From contig NZ_JAGQDC010000001.1 of NCBI RefSeq assembly GCF_023282985.1, positions 186,001 through 250,000 of the forward strand: a DNA stretch of 64,000 nt. The letters are read 5' to 3'. Origin of the DNA: Serratia silvae (lineage in GTDB: Bacteria; Pseudomonadota; Gammaproteobacteria; Enterobacterales; Enterobacteriaceae). Shown in pieces: positions 43,474-51,621 of the stretch; positions within the stretch are counted from its first letter, which is position 1; every line of letters begins with the position of its first letter. The translations under genes were made by a program, and so were the position numbers. The notes beneath the pieces were generated by a model. The model did not search any database and was not told the DNA's origin. It was given only the letters and a program-made list of their open reading frames with translations.

Positions 43474-43488
43474 CTCCATGTTATGGAG
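43474..43488 (+). promoter_or_regulatory. Hairpin hiding the dinQ-like ribosome binding site
   Basis: CTCCAT (43474-43479) pairs with ATGGAG (43483-43488) over a three-base loop. The GGAG within the second arm is the only ribosome site for the GTG start at 43496, so translation should need an upstream standby site or a structural change. Confidence 0.7.
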
Positions 43489-43495
43489 AAAACGG

Positions 43496-43585
43496 GTGAT
43501 TGATATCGATAAGGCAATCATCGTTCTTGGGGCGCTGGTCGCGTTACTGGAACTGATCCGTTATGTGCTTCAGTTACTGAACTGA
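43496..43585 (+). CDS. dinQ: DinQ-like type I toxin peptide
   Basis: A 29-residue peptide, one hydrophobic helix, whose core KAIIVLGALVALLELIRYV and tail LQLLN match E. coli DinQ (27 residues) nearly position for position. Two extra residues lie near the N-terminus. E. coli DinQ inserts into the inner membrane, lowers membrane potential and is held back by antisense RNA. The start is GTG at 43496, with GGAG eight bases upstream inside a hairpin. The leader of about 190 bases, the antisense repeat and the terminator all support a real gene. Its place between dedA and ilvN differs from E. coli, where dinQ is near gor. Confidence 0.86.
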   Translation: MIDIDKAIIVLGALVALLELIRYVLQLLN

Positions 43586-43601
43586 TAACGGAAACGTAGC
43601 T

Positions 43602-43631
43602 AAGGCCGGGGGCTAACCACTCCCGGCCTTT
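43602..43631. terminator. Terminator between the dinQ-like gene and ilvN
   Basis: AAGGCCGGG / CCCGGCCTT stem with an eleven-base loop. A-T flanks allow use in both directions by the convergent genes. Confidence 0.78.
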
Positions 43632-43650
43632 AACATTCAGCCGCGAAAGC

Positions 43651-43944
43651 TTACTGGAAGAATGCCTCCAACTGCTCAAACACCCGCATATCTTCGTTAT
43701 GGCGTTTCACCTGTAATACATCCTCCAGCTTTTCAACCTGGCTGATCATCTGCACCAGACGCTGATCGTCGGCCACCAATAGCCAAATGCGGCTCTGGGT
43801 CCCATCTTTCAGCGGCATACACAAAATACCTTCCACGTTAAAGGCACGGCGGGCAAACAGGCCGCAAACGTGGGTCATTACGCCCGGATGGTTCCGTACC
43901 GCCAACTCCAGGATCACCTGTGGATTCTTTTGTAGTGATTGCAT
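43651..43944 (-). CDS. ilvN: Acetolactate synthase I regulatory subunit
   Basis: A 97-residue ACT-domain subunit that activates IlvB and confers valine feedback inhibition. [27 protein letters not shown] at residues 10-36 matches E. coli IlvN (96 residues) closely. It lies three bases downstream of ilvB and ends at the convergent terminator shared with the dinQ-like gene. Confidence 0.97.
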   Translation of the reverse strand: MQSLQKNPQVILELAVRNHPGVMTHVCGLFARRAFNVEGILCMPLKDGTQSRIWLLVADDQRLVQMISQVEKLEDVLQVKRHNEDMRVFEQLEAFFQ

Positions 43945-43947
43945 GGC

Positions 43948-45642
43948 TTATTCTCCAATCATTTCGATGTTGGCGGCACCCGGTGGCACCATTGGGTAGA
44001 CTTTTTCGTTGATATCGATCAGCGCGTGGATCAGGCAAGGGCCAGGGCGTTGGATCGCGGCCAGCAACGCGGCCTGTGGATCTGCCTCAGCATTCAAATC
44101 GCAGGTGTCCAGGCCAAAACCGGCGGCAATCTTCAGGAAATCGGTACGCTTTGGATAGGTGGCGGCAAAGATATGCTGTTGATAGAACAGCGTCTGCTGC
44201 TGGTGTACCAACCCCAGGGCCTGGTTGTTCATCAGGATGATTTTCACATCCAGATTGTGCTCAACGGCGGTCGCCATCTCTTGAATATTCATCATCAGGC
44301 TGCCGTCGCCGGAGAAACACAGGACCTTACGCTGTGGCTCTGCCAAGGCAGCACCAATCGCAGCAGGCAAACCAAAGCCCATAGTGCCCAAACCGCCGGA
44401 AGTCAGCCACTGGCGCGGACGGCTCAGCGGATAAGCCTGGGCTACCCACATCTGATGCTGGCCTACATCGGTGGTGATAATGGCGCTTTCGTCCACGCAG
44501 CGTGCCGTGGCCTTAACCAACCCGTAATGACTTAATGGATCTGCCACGTTCGGCATGTTGATCGGGAATTCACGCTTCAGATCGTTAACGGTGTTCATCC
44601 ATTCGGTACGCGGTTGTGCCTCGATCATCGGTAACAGCTGTTGCAGCACCTGGCCGACGTCGGCATGGATGGCAATATTGGCCTGTTTAACCTTGCCCAG
44701 TTCGGCACGGTCGATGTCCACGTGGATTATTTTGGCATTCGGGCAGAATTGCTCAGTTTTACCAATTGCCCGGTCGTCGAAGCGGGCGCCCAGCACGATC
44801 AGCAGATCGGCTTCTTGCAGGATAAAGTTGGTGCTGCGTGCGGCGTGCATCCCCAACATGCCCAATGACAGCGGGTGTTCTACCGGCATCGCACCCAACG
44901 CCATCAGCGTCATGGTGGTTGGCAGGTTGGAGCGCTCGGCCATTTCCAGCGCGGGTTTATGGGCTTCTGCGCAGATAATGCCGCCGCCCAGATACAGAAT
45001 GGGACGCTTGGCCTGATTGATCATGGCCGCGGCCTGTTCGACCTGCTTGCTATCAAAGGCCGGTGGGGCGTCTGGTACGGCCATTGGCGGTAACGAATCC
45101 CACTCAATTTCGGCGGTTTGCACGTCTTTCGGAATGTCGATCCACACCGGGCCTGGGCGGCCGGATTCGGCAATGCGAAATGCGTCGCAGATCACCTGCG
45201 GCAGATCGCTGATATCGCGTACCAGATGGTTGTATTTGGTTATCGGGATGGAAATACCGTAGGTATCGACCTCCTGGAAGGCATCTGTGCCGATCATCGA
45301 AGAAGATACCTGGCCGGTGATGCACACCAGCGGGATCGAATCGAGTTTGGCATCGGCAATGGCGGTCACCAGATTGGTGGCTCCCGGGCCACTGGAAGCG
45401 ATGCAGACCGCGGCCTTGCCGTTGGTACGTGCCATGCCCTGCGCCATAAAACCGGCCCCTTGCTCGTGGCGGGCCAGCACGTGCTGGATGACGGTGCTTT
45501 GGCTCAGAGCATCGTACAGCGGCAGCGCTGCGCCACCGGGAATGCCTGCAATTGTGGTGATACCCTGGCGCTCCAGCAGATGAACGATCAGCTGTGCGCC
45601 GGTAATACGTTGGCCTTGGTGTGGCGTGCCCGAAGTTGCCAT
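43948..45642 (-). CDS. ilvB: Acetolactate synthase I catalytic subunit
   Basis: A 564-residue ThDP enzyme making 2-acetolactate or acetohydroxybutyrate for valine, leucine and isoleucine. Motifs are the activating glutamate in VLARHEQGAGFMAQGMAR, the GDGSLMMNIQEMATAVEHNLDVKIILMNN diphosphate-binding stretch and a FAD-site middle domain. The start MATSGTPHQGQ at 45642 has AAGGA upstream. The frame stays open to 45915 but overlaps the attenuator and ivbL, so that part is not coding for IlvB. ivbL and its terminator precede it, implying valine/leucine attenuation. Confidence 0.98.
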   Translation of the reverse strand: MATSGTPHQGQRITGAQLIVHLLERQGITTIAGIPGGAALPLYDALSQSTVIQHVLARHEQGAGFMAQGMARTNGKAAVCIASSGPGATNLVTAIADAKLDSIPLVCITGQVSSSMIGTDAFQEVDTYGISIPITKYNHLVRDISDLPQVICDAFRIAESGRPGPVWIDIPKDVQTAEIEWDSLPPMAVPDAPPAFDSKQVEQAAAMINQAKRPILYLGGGIICAEAHKPALEMAERSNLPTTMTLMALGAMPVEHPLSLGMLGMHAARSTNFILQEADLLIVLGARFDDRAIGKTEQFCPNAKIIHVDIDRAELGKVKQANIAIHADVGQVLQQLLPMIEAQPRTEWMNTVNDLKREFPINMPNVADPLSHYGLVKATARCVDESAIITTDVGQHQMWVAQAYPLSRPRQWLTSGGLGTMGFGLPAAIGAALAEPQRKVLCFSGDGSLMMNIQEMATAVEHNLDVKIILMNNQALGLVHQQQTLFYQQHIFAATYPKRTDFLKIAAGFGLDTCDLNAEADPQAALLAAIQRPGPCLIHALIDINEKVYPMVPPGAANIEMIGE

Positions 45643-45699
45643 GTGCCTATCCTTTTCTCTGGGCCGGTTAGCTTTTCTGGGCAGGGGGACTAAAACAAG

Positions 45700-45730
45700 A
45701 AACCCCGCCCGGTTTGCGCCGGCGGGGTTT
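45700..45730 (-). terminator. ilvBN attenuator
   Basis: AAACCCCGCC / GGCGGGGTTT stem followed on the minus strand by TCTTGTTTT. It lies between ivbL and ilvB, so translation of the valine-rich leader can decide whether it forms. Confidence 0.88.
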
Positions 45731-45752
45731 GGGAATCGCGTTGATTCGGACC

Positions 45753-45866
45753 CTACGGCGCGTTGCCGACGACCACCACCACACGCACGACGACCACCGC
45801 GGCTGGTAGCGCGGTTGTTAGTAGGGTCGAGGTCAGCGAGGATGCGATCACAGGGAGCCTTATCAT
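45753..45866 (-). CDS. ivbL: ilvBN operon leader peptide
   Basis: A 37-residue leader whose end, AAVVVVRVVVVVGNAP, is identical to the E. coli IvbL C-terminus. It carries nine valine codons in this run and leucine codons before it. Charged valyl- or leucyl-tRNA lets ribosomes pass and the attenuator form. The N-terminal part differs from E. coli. It was overlooked as an open frame because it lies inside a longer frame of ilvB. Confidence 0.95.
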   Translation of the reverse strand: MIRLPVIASSLTSTLLTTALPAAVVVVRVVVVVGNAP

Positions 45867-45885
45867 CAGTAGTAAAAAACAGAAT

Positions 45886-45914
45886 TTTATAAAACCACAG
45901 GTGCAAAATTCGCA
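45886..45914 (-). promoter_or_regulatory. Probable ilvBN promoter
   Basis: On the minus strand TTGTGC (45914-45909), 17 bases, TTTATA/TATAAA (45891-45885). This would start transcription close to 45879, about 13 bases before ivbL. I looked for the CRP site known in E. coli, but the candidate near 45950 has the wrong spacing. Confidence 0.5.
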
Positions 45915-45954
45915 CAACAGGTTTATTGGTTCAGCATAAAAAACGCGTGGTAGA

Positions 45955-46659
45955 TCACGGTTTAACCGGAATACCCAGCACCTTGGCCTCCGGTGCGCTG
46001 CCGCTCACCAATGCCTGCGTCGGGCCGTCGTAATAGATCCGGCCATCCACGACCAGCAAGGTACGCGGCGCGATGCGGGCGGCATCCTCAAGATTGTGTG
46101 AAACCATTAGCAGTGTGAGTTGGCGCTGGTCGCAGACGTTTTGCAGCAGTTGCAGCATCTCACTGCGCAGTGCCGGATCGAGCGCAGAGAAAGGCTCGTC
46201 GAGCAGCAGGATCGGCTGCTGGCGGATCAGGCAACGTGCCAATGCGGCCCGCTGCCGCTGCCCGCCGGAAAGCTGTGACGGCAAGCGCTGCAGATGTTCT
46301 TCCAACCCGACCTGCTGGGCAATCTGTGTCAACTGTTCCTGCTGTGCGGCGGTTAAACGCAGGCCAGGATCCAGCCCCAGGCCGATGTTTTGCCTGACTG
46401 TCAGGTGGGCAAACAGGTTGTTCTCCTGAAACAGCATCGACACCGGGCGTTTGGCTGGCGGTGAGGTGGTATGATCGTTTCCGTTCAGCCACAGTTTGCC
46501 GCTGGCCGCCGGCAGGAAACCGGCGATCAGGCTGAGCAGGGTACTTTTGCCTGCACCGCTAGGGCCCAGTACCGCGACGTGTTCTCCCGGCTGAATGCGC
46601 AGGTCAAAACGCATCGGCAGGTGTTCGTACAGATAGGTCAGTTTTTCAAGCGTCAGCAT
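45955..46659 (-). CDS. thiQ: Thiamine ABC transporter ATPase ThiQ
   Basis: A 234-residue ABC ATPase for import of thiamine and thiamine phosphates. It has Walker [10 protein letters not shown] near residue 32, the signature [15 protein letters not shown] near residue 128, Walker [14 protein letters not shown] and the switch histidine in MVSHN. Length matches E. coli ThiQ (232). The start [18 protein letters not shown] overlaps thiP by 14 bases. An upstream in-frame ATG at 46680 is inside thiP and less likely. Confidence 0.97.
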   Translation of the reverse strand: MLTLEKLTYLYEHLPMRFDLRIQPGEHVAVLGPSGAGKSTLLSLIAGFLPAASGKLWLNGNDHTTSPPAKRPVSMLFQENNLFAHLTVRQNIGLGLDPGLRLTAAQQEQLTQIAQQVGLEEHLQRLPSQLSGGQRQRAALARCLIRQQPILLLDEPFSALDPALRSEMLQLLQNVCDQRQLTLLMVSHNLEDAARIAPRTLLVVDGRIYYDGPTQALVSGSAPEAKVLGIPVKP

Positions 46660-48253
46660 GGCGGCCCGGTAAACGTTCAATCAGGGTAAACAGCAGGAAA
46701 CAGAGCAGCAGCAGCAGTAGGGCAGTCACGGCCCCATCGTTGCTGCGATATGCGCCAATCTGCTGATAGAGATAAAAAGGCAGGGTACGGAACTGTTCAT
46801 TGCCGAACAGTGCCACCACGCCGAAATCGCCAATTGACAGCACGCAGGCAAAGGCCAGCGCTTGCGCCAGTGGGCGTTGCAGCGCTTTCAGTTCTATCCA
46901 GCGCAGCCGCTGCCAGCCGTGGATATCCAGCGATAAGCATAGCGGATTATAACGCTCGGCCAGATCGCGCATCGGGTTTTCCAGCACTTTCAGCGCGTAG
47001 GGCACCGCCATCAACGCATTGGTGAGGATCACCAGCGCATAAGGCGATTGCGGTAGCCCAGTGGTATCGCTCAGCAACAGAAAGAAACCGGTAGCCAGCA
47101 CAATACCCGGCATCGCCAGGATCACCATGCCGCTCAGTTCCAGCGTTTGGCCCCAGGCGGACTGTTGCCGTAGCCTCAGTTCACGGCTGCTCCACAACAG
47201 CATCATAGTCAAGATGAGGCACAATAAGCCTGCACCAACTGCGATACGCAGTGAGGTGAACAGGGCTTGCCACAGAATTGACTGTTGCAGCACGGTGAGC
47301 AGGGTTTGATTGGCACCGTCGACAACAACGGCTAACAGCGGAGGTAATAGCAATAGTAGAGCGGCAGCAATGATCAGCGTATCACTGAAGCGTCGCCCAA
47401 GGCTGTCTTGCGGATCGCGCCAACGTTGGGCGCGGGTATGGCCTACCGGCAGCGCTTGGCTCAAACGCTGGCTGAGCACCACCAGCCCCAGGCAGCAACC
47501 TAGTTGGATCAGTGCCAGCAGCGCAGCGCGGCCGAGATCGTAGTCGTAACTCAAGGCCTGATAGATCGCCAGCTCTATGGTGGTGGCCTGCGGCCCGCCG
47601 CCCAACGACAGCACGGTTGCAAAGCTGGCAAAGCACAGCATAAACACCAGGGCGCCGCTGGGGAGGATTTGGCGGCGTAACGCTGGCCATTCCACAAAGC
47701 GGAACTGCTGCCAACCGTTCATCCCCAACTGTGCAGCAAGTTGACGCTGTTCGGTGGGGATGTTCTCCAGCGCCTGTAGCAGCAGGCGGGTGGCCAGCGG
47801 CATATTAAAGAACAGATGCGCCAGCAAAATGCCTTGCAGGCCATAAGGCGAGAAGCTGTAATTCACGCCCAACCAACCACAGAGCGTTGCCAGCCAGCCT
47901 TGCCTGCCGTAGACGCTCAGTATGCCAAACACCGCCACCAGCACCGGCAGCACCAGCGTCATGGCGCACAGGCGCAGCAACAGGTTGCGGCCAGGGAAGC
48001 GTCGCCGGTACAACGCCCTGGCCAACCAAATGGCAGGCACCACCGAGATCACGGCGGAGAGTAGCGCCTGCCAAAAGGTAAAGCGCACCACGTGCCACAG
48101 GTAGCTATCTTGCCACAGGCCATGCCAATCGCTTTCAGGCGCATGGCGCCACAGCGAACCCATGGCTGCCAACGCGATCAGCAGGATCAGCCCGGCGGCC
48201 ATCAGCCCCGGCCATAACCAGTAGGGGATCAGTGGCTGACGGCGGTTTGCCAT
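46646..48253 (-). CDS. thiP: Thiamine ABC transporter permease ThiP
   Basis: A 535-residue inner-membrane permease with two fused BPD-type halves, about twelve membrane segments in total. The EAA-like loops are around [24 protein letters not shown] and [23 protein letters not shown]. Length equals E. coli ThiP (536). It overlaps thiB upstream by 25 bases and thiQ downstream, consistent with tight coupling. Confidence 0.97.
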   Translation of the reverse strand: MANRRQPLIPYWLWPGLMAAGLILLIALAAMGSLWRHAPESDWHGLWQDSYLWHVVRFTFWQALLSAVISVVPAIWLARALYRRRFPGRNLLLRLCAMTLVLPVLVAVFGILSVYGRQGWLATLCGWLGVNYSFSPYGLQGILLAHLFFNMPLATRLLLQALENIPTEQRQLAAQLGMNGWQQFRFVEWPALRRQILPSGALVFMLCFASFATVLSLGGGPQATTIELAIYQALSYDYDLGRAALLALIQLGCCLGLVVLSQRLSQALPVGHTRAQRWRDPQDSLGRRFSDTLIIAAALLLLLPPLLAVVVDGANQTLLTVLQQSILWQALFTSLRIAVGAGLLCLILTMMLLWSSRELRLRQQSAWGQTLELSGMVILAMPGIVLATGFFLLLSDTTGLPQSPYALVILTNALMAVPYALKVLENPMRDLAERYNPLCLSLDIHGWQRLRWIELKALQRPLAQALAFACVLSIGDFGVVALFGNEQFRTLPFYLYQQIGAYRSNDGAVTALLLLLLCFLLFTLIERLPGRHADA

Positions 48254-49215
48254 GCTTTGATCCAGTTACCACGCTGTTGTGCCACTTCCTCGGCACTGAA
48301 TTGCAATGCCGTTTGCGGTACGGTTATCTGTTCGAAACCAGCGGGCAGCTGCGTTTTGATCACCGGGTACATCCAGTTGCCGGTTGGAATGGTGTTCTGG
48401 AACGCCGGGGAGACCATAAACTGCATGAAGCGCTCAGCCAGTTCTGGCTGTTTGCTGGCCTTTAGCTTGCCAGCAACTTCGATTTGCAGGTAGTGGCCTT
48501 CACTGAAGTTAGTCGCCGCATAGAGGTCTTTTTTCTCTTCGATCAGATGGTAGGCGGGGGAGGTGGTGTAGCTCAGTACCATGTCGCCTTCCCCTTTCAG
48601 GAACAGGCCGTAGGCTTCACTCCAGCCTTTGGTAACGGTGACGGTTTTCTTCGCCAACTGTTGCCAGGCAAGCGGTGCCTCGTCGCCATATACTTTCTGC
48701 ATCCAAAGCAGCAGGCCAAGGCCAGGAGTGCTGGTGCGTGGATCCTGATAGATGATCTTCAGGGGGCGCTCGCTGCTCACCAACTCTTTCAGGCTGGTCG
48801 GCGGGTTCTTCAGTTTGTCTTTGTTGTAGACGAAAGCAAAGTAGCCATAGTCGTAGGGAACGAAGGTCTGGTTGTGCCAACCACCGGGAACCGTGAGCTT
48901 GCTAGTATCGACTTGGCTGGCGGAGAACAGATCGGTTTGCTGCGCGGCTTGCAGCAGGTTGTTGTCCAGGCCCAAAACCACGTCGGCGGCGCTGTTCTTG
49001 CCTTCCATTCTCAGGCGGTTGAGTAACGAAACACCGTCTTCCAGCGCCACGAATTTCAATTCGCAGTCACAATCGGCCTCAAAGGCTTTTTTTACCGCCG
49101 GGCCTGGGCCCCAGTCGGCAGCGAAAGAGTCGTAGGTGTAGACCGTCAGCGTTGGCTTGGCCAGGGCCGGCATCGCCGCTAGCAGTAATAAACAGGGCAG
49201 GTATTTTTTGACCAC
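48229..49215 (-). CDS. thiB: Thiamine-binding periplasmic protein ThiB
   Basis: A 328-residue periplasmic receptor (TbpA). A signal peptide (KKYLPCLLLLAAMPALA) is followed by KPTLTVYTYDSFAADWGPGPAVKKAFE, near-identical to E. coli ThiB (327). The start is GTG with GGAG seven bases upstream. It is the first gene of thiBPQ. A TPP riboswitch lies upstream in the leader, with an ERIC element in between, so expression should fall when thiamine diphosphate is plentiful. Confidence 0.97.
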   Translation of the reverse strand: MVKKYLPCLLLLAAMPALAKPTLTVYTYDSFAADWGPGPAVKKAFEADCDCELKFVALEDGVSLLNRLRMEGKNSAADVVLGLDNNLLQAAQQTDLFSASQVDTSKLTVPGGWHNQTFVPYDYGYFAFVYNKDKLKNPPTSLKELVSSERPLKIIYQDPRTSTPGLGLLLWMQKVYGDEAPLAWQQLAKKTVTVTKGWSEAYGLFLKGEGDMVLSYTTSPAYHLIEEKKDLYAATNFSEGHYLQIEVAGKLKASKQPELAERFMQFMVSPAFQNTIPTGNWMYPVIKTQLPAGFEQITVPQTALQFSAEEVAQQRGNWIKAWQTAVSH

Positions 49216-49257
49216 TTTGCACTCCTAATAATTAAGGGGCAAAGGTATCTGAGGGCG

Positions 49258-49382
49258 TTCCCCATCATCTTTCAAGCCGCAGCGTTGTTGACTGCACGCC
49301 CTTACTTCAGTCACTTATCAATATAAGCTCCTGGGGATAAGGGCGCTTGCCGCCTAGCTGCGACTTGAAATCTATTGGGGAT
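49258..49382 (-). repeat. ERIC repeat inside the thiBPQ leader
   Basis: About 125 bases. The core AAGCTCCTGGGGATAA (49324) and both ends (CCCCATCATCTTTCAAGC and CTTGAAATCTATTGGGG) match the element at 1409. The partner core GTGACTGAAGTAAG is diverged. It lies wholly between the riboswitch and the thiB ribosome site. Confidence 0.92.
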
Positions 49383-49403
49383 AAGCAACAAAGCAGCGCC
49401 ATG

Positions 49404-49504
49404 CTCAAATCCCTCCGCCGGTATTGACCGGATCAGGTTCGACGGGTGTGCTCTCAGCGGAAAACCGTTGGCCAAAATTGGTTCGTTCTCCGCACCCCGT
49501 TGAG
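49404..49504 (-). promoter_or_regulatory. TPP riboswitch (THI element) of thiBPQ
   Basis: On the minus strand the two hallmark segments appear: CTGAGAGCACACCC and GAACCTGATCCGGTCAATAC followed by GGCGGAGGGA. The closing stem pairs CTCAA (49504-49500) with TTGAG (49408-49404). This is the thi-box aptamer that binds thiamine diphosphate. Confidence 0.97.
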
Positions 49505-49512
49505 TCGGCGCT

Positions 49513-49541
49513 ATTGTAGAGGCTTAGCGGCGCGGGTGAAA
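49513..49541 (-). promoter_or_regulatory. thiBPQ promoter
   Basis: TACAAT (49518-49513) is a good -10, about eight bases before the aptamer begins. TTTCAC (49541-49536) is a weak -35 at 17 bases. It sits against the end of sgrR. Confidence 0.6.
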
Positions 49542-49546
49542 GGCGA

Positions 49547-51208
49547 TTATGCTTCCGGCGGCGCAAACCAGGCAGATTTAAAATCGAACCAGCCGAGGGT
49601 ATTCATCCGCACCCCACGCATGCTGCGTTGACCATGCAGTTGCAGCCAGTGGTGGAATAACGGATGCAACTGATGGCTGCTGACCAGACGTTGGCAAAAC
49701 TCGGCCATTGGCAGGCGATTTTCCCGCCACAGAGCCGCATCCTGCGCGATATCCTCCGTCAGGCAGTGTTGGATCAACGGCAGTTCATACAGCGTGGCAA
49801 ACAGCGAAAACTCCAGCGGCAGGGTGAAGTTGGCGCTGCCTAACCACAGATCGCTTTGTGCCTTGCCCTTATGCCAGGCTTCATAATCAACCACCTGCAC
49901 ATTGAGTTTGATGCCCTGCTCGGCCAGCAAAGAGGCGATGGCCTGTTTGATCGCGTTGAACTCGGAGTGTTCGCTGTAGAAGGTCAGGGTCAATTCGGTT
50001 AAGTTCGCAGGCTTGGGTTGCTGCCCCAGTACACGGTTGTGCAACCAACGCGGGAGAATGCCATAGGCCGGAGCCCAGTAACGCTGGTAGAGCGGCCCGG
50101 CGTGGCTCAGCAGCGCGATTGGGTTGATCAGTTCGCTTAGCCAACTGCGGATTTCCGGATCGGCCGCCAGTGCCGAACGCTGGTCGAACAGCAGAAAATA
50201 ACAGCCTTCTTCGAGGCGGCTTTCCAGCTCGTTCCTACCGGTATCATCCCCCTGCAACTGGACGCCGGAGTGCGCCAGCTCTTCGGTGATTTCCGGTAAT
50301 ACCCAAATGTTGACCTCATCGATCAGGGCGCGATAGCCAAAGTAGTCGTCAAAGGCATGAATTTTCATCTGGCTTTGGTTGTTGTGTATCACGCGATAGG
50401 GGCCGGTGCCGATTGGATGGCGAGCAAAGTCCGGCAGGCTCTGCCATTCGCGCGGCAGGATCATGGCATGTACGCTGCTCAGCAGCCAAGGTAGCCAGTA
50501 GTCTGGCGTGTGTAGATGCACATCGATGACATAGGGCGTAGGCGAGTCGATCCTGTCGATATGTGAAAATAGCGGCTGTGGGATCAGGCGGTTGAGCGAA
50601 TGGATCACATCTTCCATTTCCAGCTCGCGGCCATGGTGAAAATGGATCGCGGGGCGTAGATAAAAGCGCCAGTGTAAAGGGGTGATTGCTTGCCAATGAT
50701 GCGAAAGATCGGGATCAAGTTCCCCATTTTCCTCGTTTACCCGCGTCAGCCCGTTGAAAATCTGTCGTGCCAGGTGGGTTTCTGAGCGGCGCAGTGCCGA
50801 GCCGGGCAACAGGTTGTAAAGCTGACGATAGTAAAGTACGCGCAGGATATGTTTCCCCTGGCGGAAGCTGCGCCCCAGCTGGGAAAGCAGCATTTGGCGT
50901 ACCACGTCTTTATCGCCGACCAACTGGACCAATTGGTCGATGCGATCCTGTTCCAGCAGCTCCTCGGCGCGTTGTTGTTGCAGTGCCAATCCGGTGTAGT
51001 GAAAGCTGAGCTGCGAACGTTTACCCCGGCCGGATTCAGCCTGCCAGGTCAGCCAGCCCTCGTGCTGCATGGCACCCAGTAACGAACGAACATGGCGACG
51101 GGAACAGCTGAGTACCTCTGCCAACTCTTGCAGCGTGGTTTCGGTGGTTTGGCCGTGGCAGCGTTGCCACAGGCGTATGAACTGTTGTTGCAGGCGTGAG
51201 GTGGACAT
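49547..51208 (-). CDS. sgrR: Transcriptional regulator SgrR
   Basis: A 553-residue activator of SgrS under glucose-phosphate stress. An N-terminal winged helix ([22 protein letters not shown]) is followed by a large SBP_bac_5-like ligand domain. The sequence ends [25 protein letters not shown], as in E. coli SgrR (551). The start [14 protein letters not shown] at 51208 aligns with E. coli; ATG at 51232 would add eight residues. It is divergent from SgrS with a shared control region. Confidence 0.97.
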   Translation of the reverse strand: MSTSRLQQQFIRLWQRCHGQTTETTLQELAEVLSCSRRHVRSLLGAMQHEGWLTWQAESGRGKRSQLSFHYTGLALQQQRAEELLEQDRIDQLVQLVGDKDVVRQMLLSQLGRSFRQGKHILRVLYYRQLYNLLPGSALRRSETHLARQIFNGLTRVNEENGELDPDLSHHWQAITPLHWRFYLRPAIHFHHGRELEMEDVIHSLNRLIPQPLFSHIDRIDSPTPYVIDVHLHTPDYWLPWLLSSVHAMILPREWQSLPDFARHPIGTGPYRVIHNNQSQMKIHAFDDYFGYRALIDEVNIWVLPEITEELAHSGVQLQGDDTGRNELESRLEEGCYFLLFDQRSALAADPEIRSWLSELINPIALLSHAGPLYQRYWAPAYGILPRWLHNRVLGQQPKPANLTELTLTFYSEHSEFNAIKQAIASLLAEQGIKLNVQVVDYEAWHKGKAQSDLWLGSANFTLPLEFSLFATLYELPLIQHCLTEDIAQDAALWRENRLPMAEFCQRLVSSHQLHPLFHHWLQLHGQRSMRGVRMNTLGWFDFKSAWFAPPEA

Positions 51209-51269
51209 AAAAGAGGAACTCTCCGGCATCAAGTCGTCAATTTATCTTTCCTCATATTACGCTGATAAT

Positions 51270-51548
51270 GATTGCAGTTGAATTAGCTGAGGGATAACAA
51301 ATGACGGTTCTGTTGGCTAAACAGTTTTATCAGCGTTATTTCACCGAGATCCACCGCCAGCAGGCCGATTGGCTGAAGGTGGTTCCTGAACAGGCGCGGC
51401 TGGAGATGCTGTCCCACTTGACCCAGTGGGACATCGCAACGCTGAGCGACAAGCAATACTGTGAGCGTATCTGACGCTCACCGCAAAAGTGTTTCTGAGT
51501 AATGGTGCTTTTCACCAGCCAGTGGGGTAACCCACTGGCATTTTTATC
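51270..51548 (+). ncRNA. sgrS: Small RNA SgrS
   Basis: A dual-function RNA induced by sugar-phosphate stress that pairs with ptsG and other mRNAs through Hfq. A promoter with -10 GATAAT (51264-51269) faces away from sgrR. The sgrT frame is followed by the pairing region GTGTTTCTGAGTAATGGTG (51490-51508), which keeps most of the E. coli ptsG-pairing core. Then comes a terminator stem GCCAGTGGG / CCCACTGGC (51518-51539) with a T-run. At about 275 bases it is longer than E. coli SgrS (227). The 5' end is estimated. Confidence 0.9.
51301..51474 (+). CDS. sgrT: Small protein SgrT
   Basis: A 57-residue protein inside SgrS that blocks glucose transport by binding EIICB-Glc. The segment KQFYQRYFT at residues 7-15 and the LTQWD near residue 44 match E. 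coli SgrT (43 residues). It is 14 residues longer, mostly by a six-residue N-terminal extension (MTVLLA) and a longer tail. GAGG eight bases before the ATG is a ribosome site. Confidence 0.92.
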   Translation: MTVLLAKQFYQRYFTEIHRQQADWLKVVPEQARLEMLSHLTQWDIATLSDKQYCERI

Positions 51549-51621
51549 TACTGCCTTTGCTTCCTTCGGCAATTTTCCTTCTGTAGCATAGCCTCCTTTA
51601 ATTCTGGTCAGGGATATAGGT

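Noticed and set aside
45643-45915. N-terminal extension of IlvB
   Set aside because: The in-frame extension runs through the attenuator and ivbL in another frame, and IlvB homologues start at MATSG or equivalent.
45941-45962. CRP site upstream of ilvB
   Set aside because: GTG and CAC are nine bases apart instead of eleven, so the match is not a CRP box.
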